Source: an uncultured Saprospiraceae bacterium (GTDB lineage Bacteria; Bacteroidota; Bacteroidia; Chitinophagales; Saprospiraceae). Taken from it: 58,307 bases of DNA. Where the stretch lies: positions 1 to 58,307 of the forward strand of contig CALJOK010000078.1 in NCBI GenBank assembly GCA_937981555.1, written 5' to 3'. Positions 1 through 9,900 of the stretch are shown in pieces (position 1 is the stretch's first letter; each line of letters opens with the position of its first letter). The translations under genes were made by a program, and so were the position numbers. The notes below the pieces were generated by a model. It did not search any database. It was not told where the DNA came from and saw only the letters and a program-made list of their open reading frames with translations.

Positions 1-52
1 TAGTCGTGATAATCCTGTTGCTGATGTTTGTCCAAAACTTGATAGTAAATAA
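1..52 (+). CDS. 3' end of a gene entering from the left edge
   Basis: Frame 2 is open from the window edge to a TAA at 50-52 and reads SRDNPVADVCPKLDSK before the stop. The composition is protein-like, and a strong terminator hairpin follows at 142-181 before the next gene, so this is probably the last 16 codons of a gene transcribed in from upstream. Too short to name a family. Confidence 0.4.
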   Translation, partial: SRDNPVADVCPKLDSK

Positions 53-141
53 TCTGTGTATAAATCTAATTTATCTTGCATCTCACAAAGCTAGGCTTTC
101 ATTACTTTTTTTCAAAAGTGCGTAACTTGAGTTATTAATTA

Positions 142-181
142 AAAAATAGAGTTCACTTTCATTTAAGTGGACTCTATTTTT
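142..181 (+). terminator. Intrinsic terminator hairpin, probably bidirectional
   Basis: Arms 142-158 and 165-181 pair over 17 bp with one G-T wobble and a 6-nt loop; the outer pairs are an A-run and a T-run, as in bidirectional intrinsic terminators. It closes the gene that enters from the left. Its CACTT...AAGTG core resembles the hairpins at 16042-16077 and 17291-17359. Confidence 0.8.
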
Positions 182-216
182 AATATAATTTTCAATACAT
201 TCATAAAAAAATACAA

Positions 217-2382
217 ATGAAGTTAGGAATAAAATTTACTCTTCTATTATTACTATTTGTTCAAATGGTTCAAAGTCAAACGATCATCAATGGACAAGCG
301 TATACTTTTGACGACCAAGATTTAGATGGTTGGACTTCCGAAAATTTATCACCTAATAATTTTGGAAATTGGCAATGGTCTGAAAATGGAAAAGCTAGTG
401 GAGGAACTTATTGGAATGGTCGTGATTCGATTCGTTCGACTTCTTTGGGTGGAGCGGCAGTTTATGATAGTGATGGATTATTTTCAGCGGGAATTGGAAA
501 TGCTTCTTTGCCTGTGGAAGTCGTACTAAATTCTCCAGTTCTAAATTTTCAAGGCGAGCCAAATGTCTATCTAAAATTCAATCAATATTTTCGAAATTAT
601 CAGACTGATACTCGCGTCGAAGTTTCTGTTGATAATGGAATGACTTGGACCATTTTTAATGTCAATGATAATGTAAATCAAAATGTCGAAACTTCTTCTG
701 GTGATTATAAAGTTATTGATATTTCAACTCCAGCTGGCGGGGTGGGAGAGGTAAGAGTTCGTTTTGTTTTTTCGGGAGATTACTATTTTTGGATTCTGGA
801 TGATGTGGAATTTTGGGATGGTTATCCTTATCCGCAGACTTTTCCAGCATATGTTGGAGATAGTTTGGTGGCTTTTAATGTTGCTTACGAAGTGGATGAA
901 TCTGCTTGGCCATATGTACCTAACGAAATCGTAGTGCAATTTAAAGAAGGAGTTCTAGAGGTTGAGAAAGAAGTTTTAAGAGATTCATTTGGAGTCGTAT
1001 TTTATGAATCATGTGTTTGTGATCGTTTGGAACTTTGGAGGTTGGGAGATGATGTTTTTTCAGGAGGAGATACTTTGTCAGATTTCGGTGGTACAATAGG
1101 AATATTAGAAAGAGTGAAAGGAACTCAGAGTCCACCAATAATTGACGGTTCAGACTTTAATAGGTTGAATATCAATGAGTTAAAAGATTCTGTTATTGTT
1201 CCAAATCAAAAGCTTCAAAGCATACCTCCAAATGCAACCACTCCAGCAAATGATGCAGTTTTGATTGCTATTTTAGATACAGGAATCGATTATGATCATC
1301 CAAGTTTTGATGATTTTATTGCACTTAATAATGATGACCTTGGAAATAACATTGATGATGATAATAACTGTCAAATTGATGACCCTGTTGGTTGGAATTT
1401 TGTAAATGATAATAATAATGTTTTTGATAATCATGGTCATGGAACCCATGTAGCAGGTATTATTCAAAATAATTTGATCAATTATAATTTTGACAATTGT
1501 GAGATAAAAATTATCCCCTACAAAACACATAACTATCAGGGTATTGGTGATTTATTTGCAGTCACTTGTGCTACTTATCAAGCTCTAGAAGATAGTGTTT
1601 CGATAATAAATGACAGCTGGGGATTTTATGGTGACTCTAGTATTATCTTAAGTAATGCGATTGACACAGTTAGTAATTATGATATCCTTGTCATTTCGGC
1701 ATCAGGAAATGATACCATTAATTTGAATGATGTCCAACAATATCCTGCTTGTTATGGTGCTAATAATATTATTACAGTAGGTGCACATGATACTGCATTT
1801 ATTGATATAAATTTCTATGATACAATTATTTCTCCTTTCTCAAATTACAGTCCTAACTATGTTGATATTCTGGCGCCAGGAAGTAATATATTGAGTACCC
1901 TTCCCGGTAATATGATGGGTAACAAAAATGGAACTTCAATGGCTACTCCTGCGGTAGCAGCAGTTGCAGGTATTTATTATTGTTCTGGAATTTCAAATTT
2001 TTTAGAAGTAAAAGATAGTTTAATTAATTGCTCTAAAAAGAATAACGATTTAAGTAGTGAGGCCTTAGATGGAAATATTTTATACTTTGATGCATCTTGT
2101 TTAACTTCAGTAGGGAATATTGATATTGGGGAAGATTTTAAATATGTCGTATATCCAAACCCAGTTCAAGAAAGAATTTTTATCTTTCCAAAGCAAACCA
2201 TGAATGATGTAAAAATTGAATTAGTAAACATGTCAGGTTTTACCATCTTTCAAAAGAAAATAAAAAATTGGGATAAACAATCAATAGAAGAAATTGATCT
2301 TAATGGTATTCCTAGTGGAATTTATTTTATGAAAATACAATACAATAGTTATATTTGGAGTAATAAAATTATTAAAATCTAA
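217..2382 (+). CDS. Secreted S8 (subtilisin-like) peptidase with T9SS tail
   Basis: A serine endopeptidase predicted to be exported and attached to or released from the cell surface by the type IX system. A Sec signal peptide ends near residue 20 (MVQSQ). Residues about 28-205 look like a jelly-roll/MAM-type module, about 230-330 like a propeptide (WPYVPNEIVVQF), and about 345-620 is the S8 domain. The catalytic triad is visible: D354 in ILDTGID, H408 in HGTHVAG, S574 in GTSMATP, with the oxyanion Asn in SASGND. The Asn/Asp-rich loop at about 368-405 may bind calcium. Residues about 640-721 (VYPNPVQ...GIYFMKI) form a T9SS type A sorting tail. The next gene starts 9 bp after the stop, but a terminator hairpin lies just inside it. 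S8 family assignment is certain; substrate is unknown. Confidence 0.95.
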   Translation: MKLGIKFTLLLLLFVQMVQSQTIINGQAYTFDDQDLDGWTSENLSPNNFGNWQWSENGKASGGTYWNGRDSIRSTSLGGAAVYDSDGLFSAGIGNASLPVEVVLNSPVLNFQGEPNVYLKFNQYFRNYQTDTRVEVSVDNGMTWTIFNVNDNVNQNVETSSGDYKVIDISTPAGGVGEVRVRFVFSGDYYFWILDDVEFWDGYPYPQTFPAYVGDSLVAFNVAYEVDESAWPYVPNEIVVQFKEGVLEVEKEVLRDSFGVVFYESCVCDRLELWRLGDDVFSGGDTLSDFGGTIGILERVKGTQSPPIIDGSDFNRLNINELKDSVIVPNQKLQSIPPNATTPANDAVLIAILDTGIDYDHPSFDDFIALNNDDLGNNIDDDNNCQIDDPVGWNFVNDNNNVFDNHGHGTHVAGIIQNNLINYNFDNCEIKIIPYKTHNYQGIGDLFAVTCATYQALEDSVSIINDSWGFYGDSSIILSNAIDTVSNYDILVISASGNDTINLNDVQQYPACYGANNIITVGAHDTAFIDINFYDTIISPFSNYSPNYVDILAPGSNILSTLPGNMMGNKNGTSMATPAVAAVAGIYYCSGISNFLEVKDSLINCSKKNNDLSSEALDGNILYFDASCLTSVGNIDIGEDFKYVVYPNPVQERIFIFPKQTMNDVKIELVNMSGFTIFQKKIKNWDKQSIEEIDLNGIPSGIYFMKIQYNSYIWSNKIIKI

Positions 2383-2391
2383 CACTCCAAA

Positions 2392-5145
2392 ATGTTATAT
2401 ATAAAAAAAATAATAGGGATACTGATTTGTACATCAGTATCCTTTTTTTTATTGGGGAATTGTCCAGAGAATTTGAAAATTAATTCAACTTTAAAAAGTT
2501 ATGATATTCAAAAAATTTTAGCACTCTCCTTGGAATTGGAAAAATGCCCGGATTATAAAGATTCATTGGCCCTTAGTTATCATACCTTGGGCGCATTGTT
2601 TTTTAATTTTGATCAGGATTTTAAATCTGCTATTTCTTTTACTGAAAAAGGGCTCAAATTAAGAGAACAACTCTTTAAAGGAAAACCTAATCTTGACTTA
2701 GGAAAATCGTATAATAATTTAGGGGTGTTTTATTCTTATGTTGGTAAAAACCAATTAGCGAAGGATCGATTACGAAAGGCTGCTGAGATTTTTGAAAAGA
2801 TAGATTTAAATCGAATGATTAGAAGTAAAATGGAATTAGCAAAGATTCATACATTGGATGGAGAATATGAAATAGCTAAAGATATTTTTAATTTAATAAT
2901 TATTGATTCAGAAAAAAATAATCAAAAATTAACTACAGCAACAGCTTTACTAAATTTAGGTTTTCTATTTAGTGAAAAAAAAGAATTAGAGAAATCTATT
3001 GAATATTTGAACAAATCACTTGATTTACTTAATTCAGAGGATAACACTTCTATGAAAGCCTCTTGTTATAATAATCTTGGAAAAGCATTTTATAATTTAA
3101 ATAATTTTCCAGAAGCAGTTTTTAATTATAAAAAAGCTCTTGAGATATTTAAGTTTAATGAAAATTGTCATGAAATTTCTAAAGGGTTGAATAATATTGG
3201 TTTAGCTTATCAAAAAAATAATCAATTAAACCTTTCAATCAGAACATTAGATGAAGGTTTAAAGATCGCCCAATCTTGTGACTCCAAAGAAATCATCGCC
3301 CAAAGTCATGACAACCTTGGCGAATATTACCTAGCTAAAAAAGACTACAAAAAAGCCCTTTCTCATTTTCAAAAAGCTATTCAAACGTTGATTCCAAGAT
3401 TTGAACGAAAGGAAAATTGGCATAACCCTACTAAGATGGATGTAGAATTAGCTTATAATAAAATAGATCTTTTAATCTATTTGGGTGACAAGGCTAAAAC
3501 GCTTCGACTTCTTGCTTCAACTGAAAATGACTCAAAATATCTAACCTCTGCACTTCAACTTTTCGAACTTGGTGATGTGGTTATTGATAAACTCCGAAAA
3601 GAACATCAAGACCAAGACACTAAACTTTTTTGGCGAAAAGAGGCGATTCCATTTTATGAAAATGCCATCGAAGTTTGCTACGAAATGCAAGACGTTGAAA
3701 AAGCATTTTTCTTTTTTGAAAAAAGTAAAGCGATTTTATTACTCGAAGCTTTGCAAACTTCTGATGCGTTAGAATTGATTCCTGATAGTTTGAAGAATCA
3801 TATTTTGACACTTCAACAAAATTTACTTAAAACAAAAGGGGATCTAGAAGATACTAATGTTGCGGGAGCTGAAAGAGAAAGTATCATCAGAGAATTGGTG
3901 GGAATGCAAAAGGAATTTGAATTTGAAGTCAAACAATTAGCGGTAGATTATCCGAAGTTTTATGATGTAAAATTTGGAACAAAAGTACTTTCATTGGCTG
4001 ATGTGCAAAATGTAAGTTCTGAATTGTTAGGAAAAAATACTATCCATTATTTTTATGGAGAAAAAAATATCTACGCAATAACAATACATTTACAAAAATC
4101 AAAATTACATAAAATCGGAAACACTTCTTCCATTGAAAAAGAAATTCGATCACTACTTTCCTTTTTTGAAAAGTCCTCCAATATCGAAAATGCACCCAAC
4201 GATTTTTTACAACAATCTAAAAAGGTTTATGATATTTTAATCGCTCCTTTGTTGATTCCAGCAGAAGAAGAGGTGGTAATCTTTCCAGATGGAGCTTTGG
4301 CATATTTGCCTTTCGAAGCGCTCGTAACTTCAGAGTCTGATGACATTGCTTCGGCAGATTATTTGCTTAAAAAGCACATGATTTACTACGGATATTCCGC
4401 TACGATTTTTTCCAAACAAAATAAAAAAACGAACCAGTCAACTGAAAAATCAATTGCTGCCTTTGCACCTTTTGCAGATGGATCAATCCAATCGAACTAT
4501 GCTACGCTTGCTTTTAGTCAGGATGAGTTGGGAGAAATTAGCCAACAAGTCGCTGGTTCTTTTCTGAAAAACCAAGAAGCTTCAAAGTTTAATTTTTTAA
4601 AAAATAGAGATCAGTTTTCTGTGTTACATTTATCGACTCATGCATTCTCTTCGGCAACGGAAAGTAAACCACATATTGTTTTTGCTGATACATCTTTGTT
4701 CCTTTCAGAATTGTATGGTTTGGAAATTCCTGCCGATTTGGTCGTCCTAAGTGCTTGCCAATCGAACATCGGAAAATTGTCTCCAGGCGAAGGTGTGATG
4801 AGTTTGGGCAGAGGATTTACTTTTGCTGGGTCGAAAAGTTTAGTGTCGAGTTTATGGAATGTAAATGCGGTTTCGACGAGTACGATTTTGTCTGATTTTT
4901 ATAAAAATGCACAAAATAATTTTTCCAAATATAAATCTTTGCATGCTGCGAAGTTGGCTTATTTGGAAAATGAAAATATTCCAAGTTATGAGCGTTCGCC
5001 ATATTATTGGGCTGGGTTAATTTATTATGGGGATGATGGGGGAGTAATTTTAAAAGAAAAAACTAGTAATAATAAATTTTATGGTTTGTTGGGATTAGGA
5101 GCGATTTGTTTTTTGGTTGGTTTTTATTTTTCTCGAAAAAAGTAA
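2392..5145 (+). CDS. Exported, membrane-anchored TPR-CHAT protein (caspase-like peptidase)
   Basis: 917 residues: a signal peptide or anchor at 1-24, a run of tetratricopeptide repeats from about 40 to 390 (repeated patterns such as NNLGKAFYNLNNFPEA and DNLGEYYLAKKDYKKA), a helical linker, and a C-terminal CHAT domain from about 600 to 880. The CHAT dyad is intact: H750 in LHLSTHAFSS and C789 in VVLSACQS, followed by the usual GEGVMSLGRGFTFAG segment. One hydrophobic helix (GLLGLGAICFLVGFYF) and RKK close the protein, so the body should face the periplasm. CHAT domains are cysteine peptidases of the caspase/separase clan; many TPR-CHAT proteins act as conditional proteases, but the trigger and target here are unknown. 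It follows a subtilase by 9 bp. Start is supported by the signal peptide, even though the hairpin at 2415-2450 overlaps these codons. Confidence 0.9.
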   Translation: MLYIKKIIGILICTSVSFFLLGNCPENLKINSTLKSYDIQKILALSLELEKCPDYKDSLALSYHTLGALFFNFDQDFKSAISFTEKGLKLREQLFKGKPNLDLGKSYNNLGVFYSYVGKNQLAKDRLRKAAEIFEKIDLNRMIRSKMELAKIHTLDGEYEIAKDIFNLIIIDSEKNNQKLTTATALLNLGFLFSEKKELEKSIEYLNKSLDLLNSEDNTSMKASCYNNLGKAFYNLNNFPEAVFNYKKALEIFKFNENCHEISKGLNNIGLAYQKNNQLNLSIRTLDEGLKIAQSCDSKEIIAQSHDNLGEYYLAKKDYKKALSHFQKAIQTLIPRFERKENWHNPTKMDVELAYNKIDLLIYLGDKAKTLRLLASTENDSKYLTSALQLFELGDVVIDKLRKEHQDQDTKLFWRKEAIPFYENAIEVCYEMQDVEKAFFFFEKSKAILLLEALQTSDALELIPDSLKNHILTLQQNLLKTKGDLEDTNVAGAERESIIRELVGMQKEFEFEVKQLAVDYPKFYDVKFGTKVLSLADVQNVSSELLGKNTIHYFYGEKNIYAITIHLQKSKLHKIGNTSSIEKEIRSLLSFFEKSSNIENAPNDFLQQSKKVYDILIAPLLIPAEEEVVIFPDGALAYLPFEALVTSESDDIASADYLLKKHMIYYGYSATIFSKQNKKTNQSTEKSIAAFAPFADGSIQSNYATLAFSQDELGEISQQVAGSFLKNQEASKFNFLKNRDQFSVLHLSTHAFSSATESKPHIVFADTSLFLSELYGLEIPADLVVLSACQSNIGKLSPGEGVMSLGRGFTFAGSKSLVSSLWNVNAVSTSTILSDFYKNAQNNFSKYKSLHAAKLAYLENENIPSYERSPYYWAGLIYYGDDGGVILKEKTSNNKFYGLLGLGAICFLVGFYFSRKK
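2415..2450 (+). terminator. Perfect terminator/attenuator hairpin inside the CHAT signal-peptide codons
   Basis: Arms GGATACTGAT (2417-2426) and ATCAGTATCC (2433-2442) pair perfectly over 10 bp around a 6-nt loop and run directly into eight T residues (2443-2450). The hairpin is 33 bp past the subtilase stop codon and lies within codons 9-20 of the downstream CHAT gene. It has every sequence property of an intrinsic terminator; whether it ends the subtilase message or attenuates the CHAT gene is inference. Confidence 0.85.
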
Positions 5146-5185
5146 AAATGTTTTCTTTTTTTTTATTTAAATAAAAACAAAAAAT

Positions 5186-5992
5186 ATGAAATTCCCTATA
5201 ATTCTACCTGTTCTAGTTTTGGTTATACTCTTTCTTACTCTTCCAATTTTTGGGCAATCTGATAGTTGGAGAAATGCTTATTCTGATGAAGAAGTAAACC
5301 TTTCTAATTCTGAGACAAATCTTAAGCACGGCGTTCGTTTTAAGATGAAGGAAAACCAACTACTTACCAATTTTAACAGAAGTAGTTCCTTGCTAAAAAA
5401 AATGTTTCCTTCTTTTATTGAATATAATAAAACAGTTTCTGACAGTACAAAGAAAGAAATAGTTGGCTACCTTCATTTTTTAGTTGGAGTTAGTAAAGCG
5501 GATGTTAATCCTACGATTCTTAGTACTACTGCAGGTGGAGAATTTGGAGGACTCTCATTTCATTTAGCTGCGGGTGCACAAATAAGAAATTATCTAGGAG
5601 TTGGTTTAGGCGTTTATGGAATTTCAACACTTGATCCTTGGAATAGTCATCTTGGCTTTCTGGGAACGGGTATAAATATAAATGGTTACCCAGGTGTCTT
5701 TTTTTATAATGCTACATTTGGTGTTGTGACTAAATATAAATTAATTGATGATAAAGAATATCGATCAAAAACGTTTGAAAAAGAAGAAGGTACTCCTCTT
5801 TTTTTTGAAATCAAGGGTGGGGTACGAATGTCTCAAAAGTTTGCTATTGGCCTGGGCTACTTCATAGCTCCGAAAATTAAAGGTAATTATAAAGAATACG
5901 AAGTTCCATGGTCGAGTAATGTTTCAATTTTCGATGAGGTTCGTGAATCAAAAATTTCAGGCTTTCAGTTTTCTATTGGATTTACACTTTGA
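5186..5992 (+). CDS. Exported protein of unknown function, outer-membrane-barrel-like
   Basis: 268 residues with a clear Sec signal peptide (cleavage near PIFGQ, residue 24). The mature part after about residue 90 alternates Gly/aromatic strands (HFLVGVSKADVNPTIL, GAQIRNYLGVGLGVYG, KFAIGLGYFIAPKIKG) and ends in GFQFSIGFTL, a pattern typical of small outer-membrane beta-barrels. It begins 40 bp after the CHAT gene on the same strand, so it may be co-transcribed. I do not recognise a named family. Confidence 0.75.
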   Translation: MKFPIILPVLVLVILFLTLPIFGQSDSWRNAYSDEEVNLSNSETNLKHGVRFKMKENQLLTNFNRSSSLLKKMFPSFIEYNKTVSDSTKKEIVGYLHFLVGVSKADVNPTILSTTAGGEFGGLSFHLAAGAQIRNYLGVGLGVYGISTLDPWNSHLGFLGTGININGYPGVFFYNATFGVVTKYKLIDDKEYRSKTFEKEEGTPLFFEIKGGVRMSQKFAIGLGYFIAPKIKGNYKEYEVPWSSNVSIFDEVRESKISGFQFSIGFTL

Positions 5993-6029
5993 TATAAATA
6001 AATATTTTTTGTAAAATATAGGTTATTGC

Positions 6030-6791
6030 TTACTGTAGGTTGCTAATAATTTTTACAATACTTTTTTCTTCAAAAAAAGAAATCAATCGCAAAACGAAAT
6101 GTAGAATACGAGAAGGCGGTCGTTGAATTATTTTATTAAAGGCAGCCACCGTATTATCAGTCTTTTCAATTAAAATATTTTTAGCCTTTGCATTAAATTC
6201 TAGTGTAGCAATTCCATTGGCAAGCTCCCAAGCAAACTGTCTAGATTTTACAATTCCAAAATTGATAATTTCCTCATCTTTATTTTTTCCAATCCAATCT
6301 AATAAAAACATCAGTCTCGAAACCTTGGCAATCCGATCTTGCATTTCACTAATAATTTCTTGCAAGATTTGATTGACTAACATAAAATCATTTTCCAGTT
6401 CATCAATTTTATTTCCAGGAGAAATCTCGGCAGCAGCCAAACCTAAGTCAAAATTAATATGTGCATTCATGCCCATCATCAAATGTTGAATGATCGTAAA
6501 TGGTTGATTTTTCACTTGAAAAGCAGTATCCCATGATTTGGAAATGGGTTGTTGTGATTTAAAATTGTCGTAGGCATTGATATATCGATTAGCAAAAATG
6601 ACATCGAATTTTTCCATTCGGACATTATCCTCAAACCGTTTTTCTAAAATGGCTTCTTGAATTTTTGCCGTAGTTCTTCGATAAACAAAGGCGAAGATAC
6701 CCAGGTAATTATTGGCTTCGATGGTTTCTTGGATGATGAGATCCAATCTTTTGATCACGTCATCAATGGAAGATGGGGGAGGTGTTGGCAT
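6030..6791 (-). CDS. DUF5995-like cytoplasmic helical protein
   Basis: 253 residues, no signal peptide or membrane segment, almost entirely helical. The segment QHLMMGMNAHINFDLGLAA (about residue 103-121) is characteristic of the DUF5995 family, where His/Asn/Asp in this motif are conserved; the assignment is from memory of that motif. The reaction is unknown. It is convergent with the preceding gene, with only 37 bp between the two stops, and no obvious stem-loop there. Confidence 0.75.
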   Translation of the reverse strand: MPTPPPSSIDDVIKRLDLIIQETIEANNYLGIFAFVYRRTTAKIQEAILEKRFEDNVRMEKFDVIFANRYINAYDNFKSQQPISKSWDTAFQVKNQPFTIIQHLMMGMNAHINFDLGLAAAEISPGNKIDELENDFMLVNQILQEIISEMQDRIAKVSRLMFLLDWIGKNKDEEIINFGIVKSRQFAWELANGIATLEFNAKAKNILIEKTDNTVAAFNKIIQRPPSRILHFVLRLISFFEEKSIVKIISNLQ

Positions 6792-6971
6792 TTGATTTTT
6801 TTGTAAAAATATAAATAAATATGGAAGATTGGCGTTTTTTAAATTTTATAACAATAAACACACGTATTAATTTTTGATAAATGAAAGCCAAACAAATGAA
6901 AATTACTTATCGAAAAAACAACTATATTTACTTTCTTAAAATGCTTTAAAATTCCTCTATTCAATTTTAAT

Positions 6972-9900
6972 ATGAAACCAATCTATCAATTTATTTGCTG
7001 TTGCGTTATTTTTTTTGGAATAAAAACGACTGTGCTCGCTCAAGATACTACGATTACTTTTCAAGTTACTATTCCAATTACAGCTGGAATTAATGATGTG
7101 GAAGAAGAGGAGGATGGAACAATGTATACTAATTCCACCGACCTCGAATTGATTGATGATGGAGGGGAACAAATGGTAGGATTACATTTCGAAAATATTC
7201 AAATTCCTCAAGGTGCAGTAATTGATCAAGCATATATTCAATTTGCAACAGATGAAATTTCTACTGGAGTATGTGATCTCGAAATTAATGGAGAAGCTAC
7301 TTCTGATGCCACTAGTTTTTCTACTATCCCTTTTGATCTTTCTAATCGAATTCCTACCATTGAAACGGTCGAATGGTCACCTAATAATTGGTCGGTGATT
7401 GGAACAGCTGGCCTTGCACAACGAACGCCAAATATTGATACGATCATTCAAGGAATTATTAATCAATCAGATTGGCAAATGGGCAATTCTATTAATGTTT
7501 TTATTTCAGGCACAGGTAAACGGGTAGCGGAATCATTTGAAGGTGATCCAGATCTTGTGGCAAAATTAGTGATTGAAACGAGTGTTACTTTTTCGATTGG
7601 AAACTTGGAAAATATTTATATTAATGAATTGATGTCGCTAAATAATGCGATCACAGATGAGTTTGGTGAAATGGATGATTGGCTAGAAATCTACAATGAT
7701 AATGAAACTGGAGTGATCCTCGATGGAATTTTTATTTCGGATGATTTGACAGATTCTACTAAGTGGCAATTCCCTGAACCTATTTTTATTTTCCCAAAAA
7801 GCTTTGCGTTAATTTGGCTAGATGATGCGTCAGAACAAGGATCGAATCATGTTCCATTTAAGTTGAGTAGTGGAGGAGAAACTGTTTTTATTTCTCAGCA
7901 GCAAGGAGATGAATTAGTGGTGTTGGATGAAATTACTTTTGGTGCTCTTTCAGAAAATGTAAGTTATGGACGAGCGATAGATGGAGAAGAGAGTTGGGTT
8001 TATTTTGGAAATTATACGCCTAACGAATCGAATAATGGAAGTGATTTATTTTTGGATGCTTCGATTGATTTTTCGATTGAGGGTGGATTTTATTCAAGTG
8101 GGACAGCATTGACATTGAGCTCGAATGATCCAACCGCTGAAATTAGATATACTGTTGATGGGAATCTTCCTGATCAAAATTCCTCAATTTATAACAATGC
8201 TCTTACATTAAATTCGACGACACTTGTTCGAGCAAGAGCTTTTAAACCAGGGTATATTTCCAACTTGGAAAAAGAAGAATTTTATTTGATTAATAATACG
8301 CACGATTTGCCAGTTGTTCAAATTTCCATTGATCCAAAACATCTTTGGGATGAACAAGAAGGCATTTACATCACAGGTGAAAATGGAATTACAGGAAACT
8401 GTTCAGATGTAGTGGAACGCAATTGGAATCAAGATTGGGAACGTCCCATGTCGATTCGATATTTTGAACCAGATGGGAGCGAAGCTTTTCGATCTAGGGC
8501 AGGAATAAAAATAGCGGGCGGCTGTTCCAGAGGATTTGCGATGAAACCATTCAGTATTTTTTTTAGAGAAAATAAAATTGAATATCCGCTTTTTGACCAA
8601 ATGCAAATCCAAGAATTTAAGCGATTGAAGTTGCGAATGAGTGGGAATGATCATCCATTGACTATGGTTCGCGACGCTTCGATTCAAGCATTACTTTATG
8701 ACCAAGTTGATATAGATATGATGGCTTATGAACCTGTTGTAGTTTATCTGAATGATGAATATTGGGGTTTTTATGGACTACGAGAAAAGTTCAGTAAGCA
8801 TTATGTAGAATCACATCATGGTGTCGATAAGGATAGTATTGATTTGCTTAAAAATCCATATTCTGCTCTTGAGATCAAAGAGGGAGATGCTGTTGCTTGG
8901 GATGAGTTGACTAGTTTTATTGAGGATAATTCTATGCAAAATTTGATTAATTATGATTTTGTTACTTCGAGAATGGATATCAATGAATTCATGAATTATA
9001 ATATAGGTCAGATGTATGCGGCTAATTATGATTGGCCAGCGAATAATGTTACCGTTTGGCGAAATCGTAATGATGGAAAATTTCGATGGATGTTATATGA
9101 TTTAGATATTAGTTCTGGATTTGAAGCATGGACTCCTTCTAATGCTCAATTTAATGCCATCGTTCATGCGACCACGATCAATGGTACGACCTGGCCAAAT
9201 AATCCTCAGAGTACACTTTTTTTAAGAAAAATAATTCAAAATCAATTTTTTCAAAATGAATTTGTGCAACGGACTTGCACGTTCGGGCAAACTATTTTTG
9301 CTCCAAATCGAACGGAACATTTTATTGATAGTTTGACGGCAAGAGTAGCTTCGGAAGTGCCGAATACCATTGTTAAGTTTGATAATGCCTCTGCTGATTG
9401 GTTTATGTGGAATTCCAGCCCAGGTGGTGGAAACAACACTACTTGGACTAACAACTTGAATAAATTTAAAAGTTTTTGGGAAGATCGATTGGATAATGTT
9501 TTATCAAATTATGAAAATTATTTTAACTACAATGGACATTATAATTTGACTATTAACTTTGATGAAACAACAAATGGAACGGTAGTATTTCATACCAATG
9601 AAATGAAAATTCCATTTCAGTATAATGCAAAATATTTTGATGATGTGCCGATCTGGATCAAAGCAATTCCAAAAGATGGATATTATTTTTGGAAATGGTT
9701 GGAGACTGGTGATACTACTGAAGTGATTAACTTTACTTCTTCAACTGATGCTGTTTTGACTCCACTCTTTTTGCTGAATGGAACGGTAGCGAATATTAAT
9801 CTGAAGGAAGAGTTTGTTTTTAAAGTTACTCCCAATCCAGCTAGTTCTACTTTGTATTTAAAGTATAGCAATTCAAAAATGACTGATTTAAATATACGTG

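Noticed and set aside
2392-5145. TPR-CHAT as part of a type III-E CRISPR (Craspase-like) system
   Set aside because: No Cas7-11-like gene or CRISPR array is nearby and this protein carries an export signal and a membrane anchor, unlike the cytoplasmic CRISPR partner.
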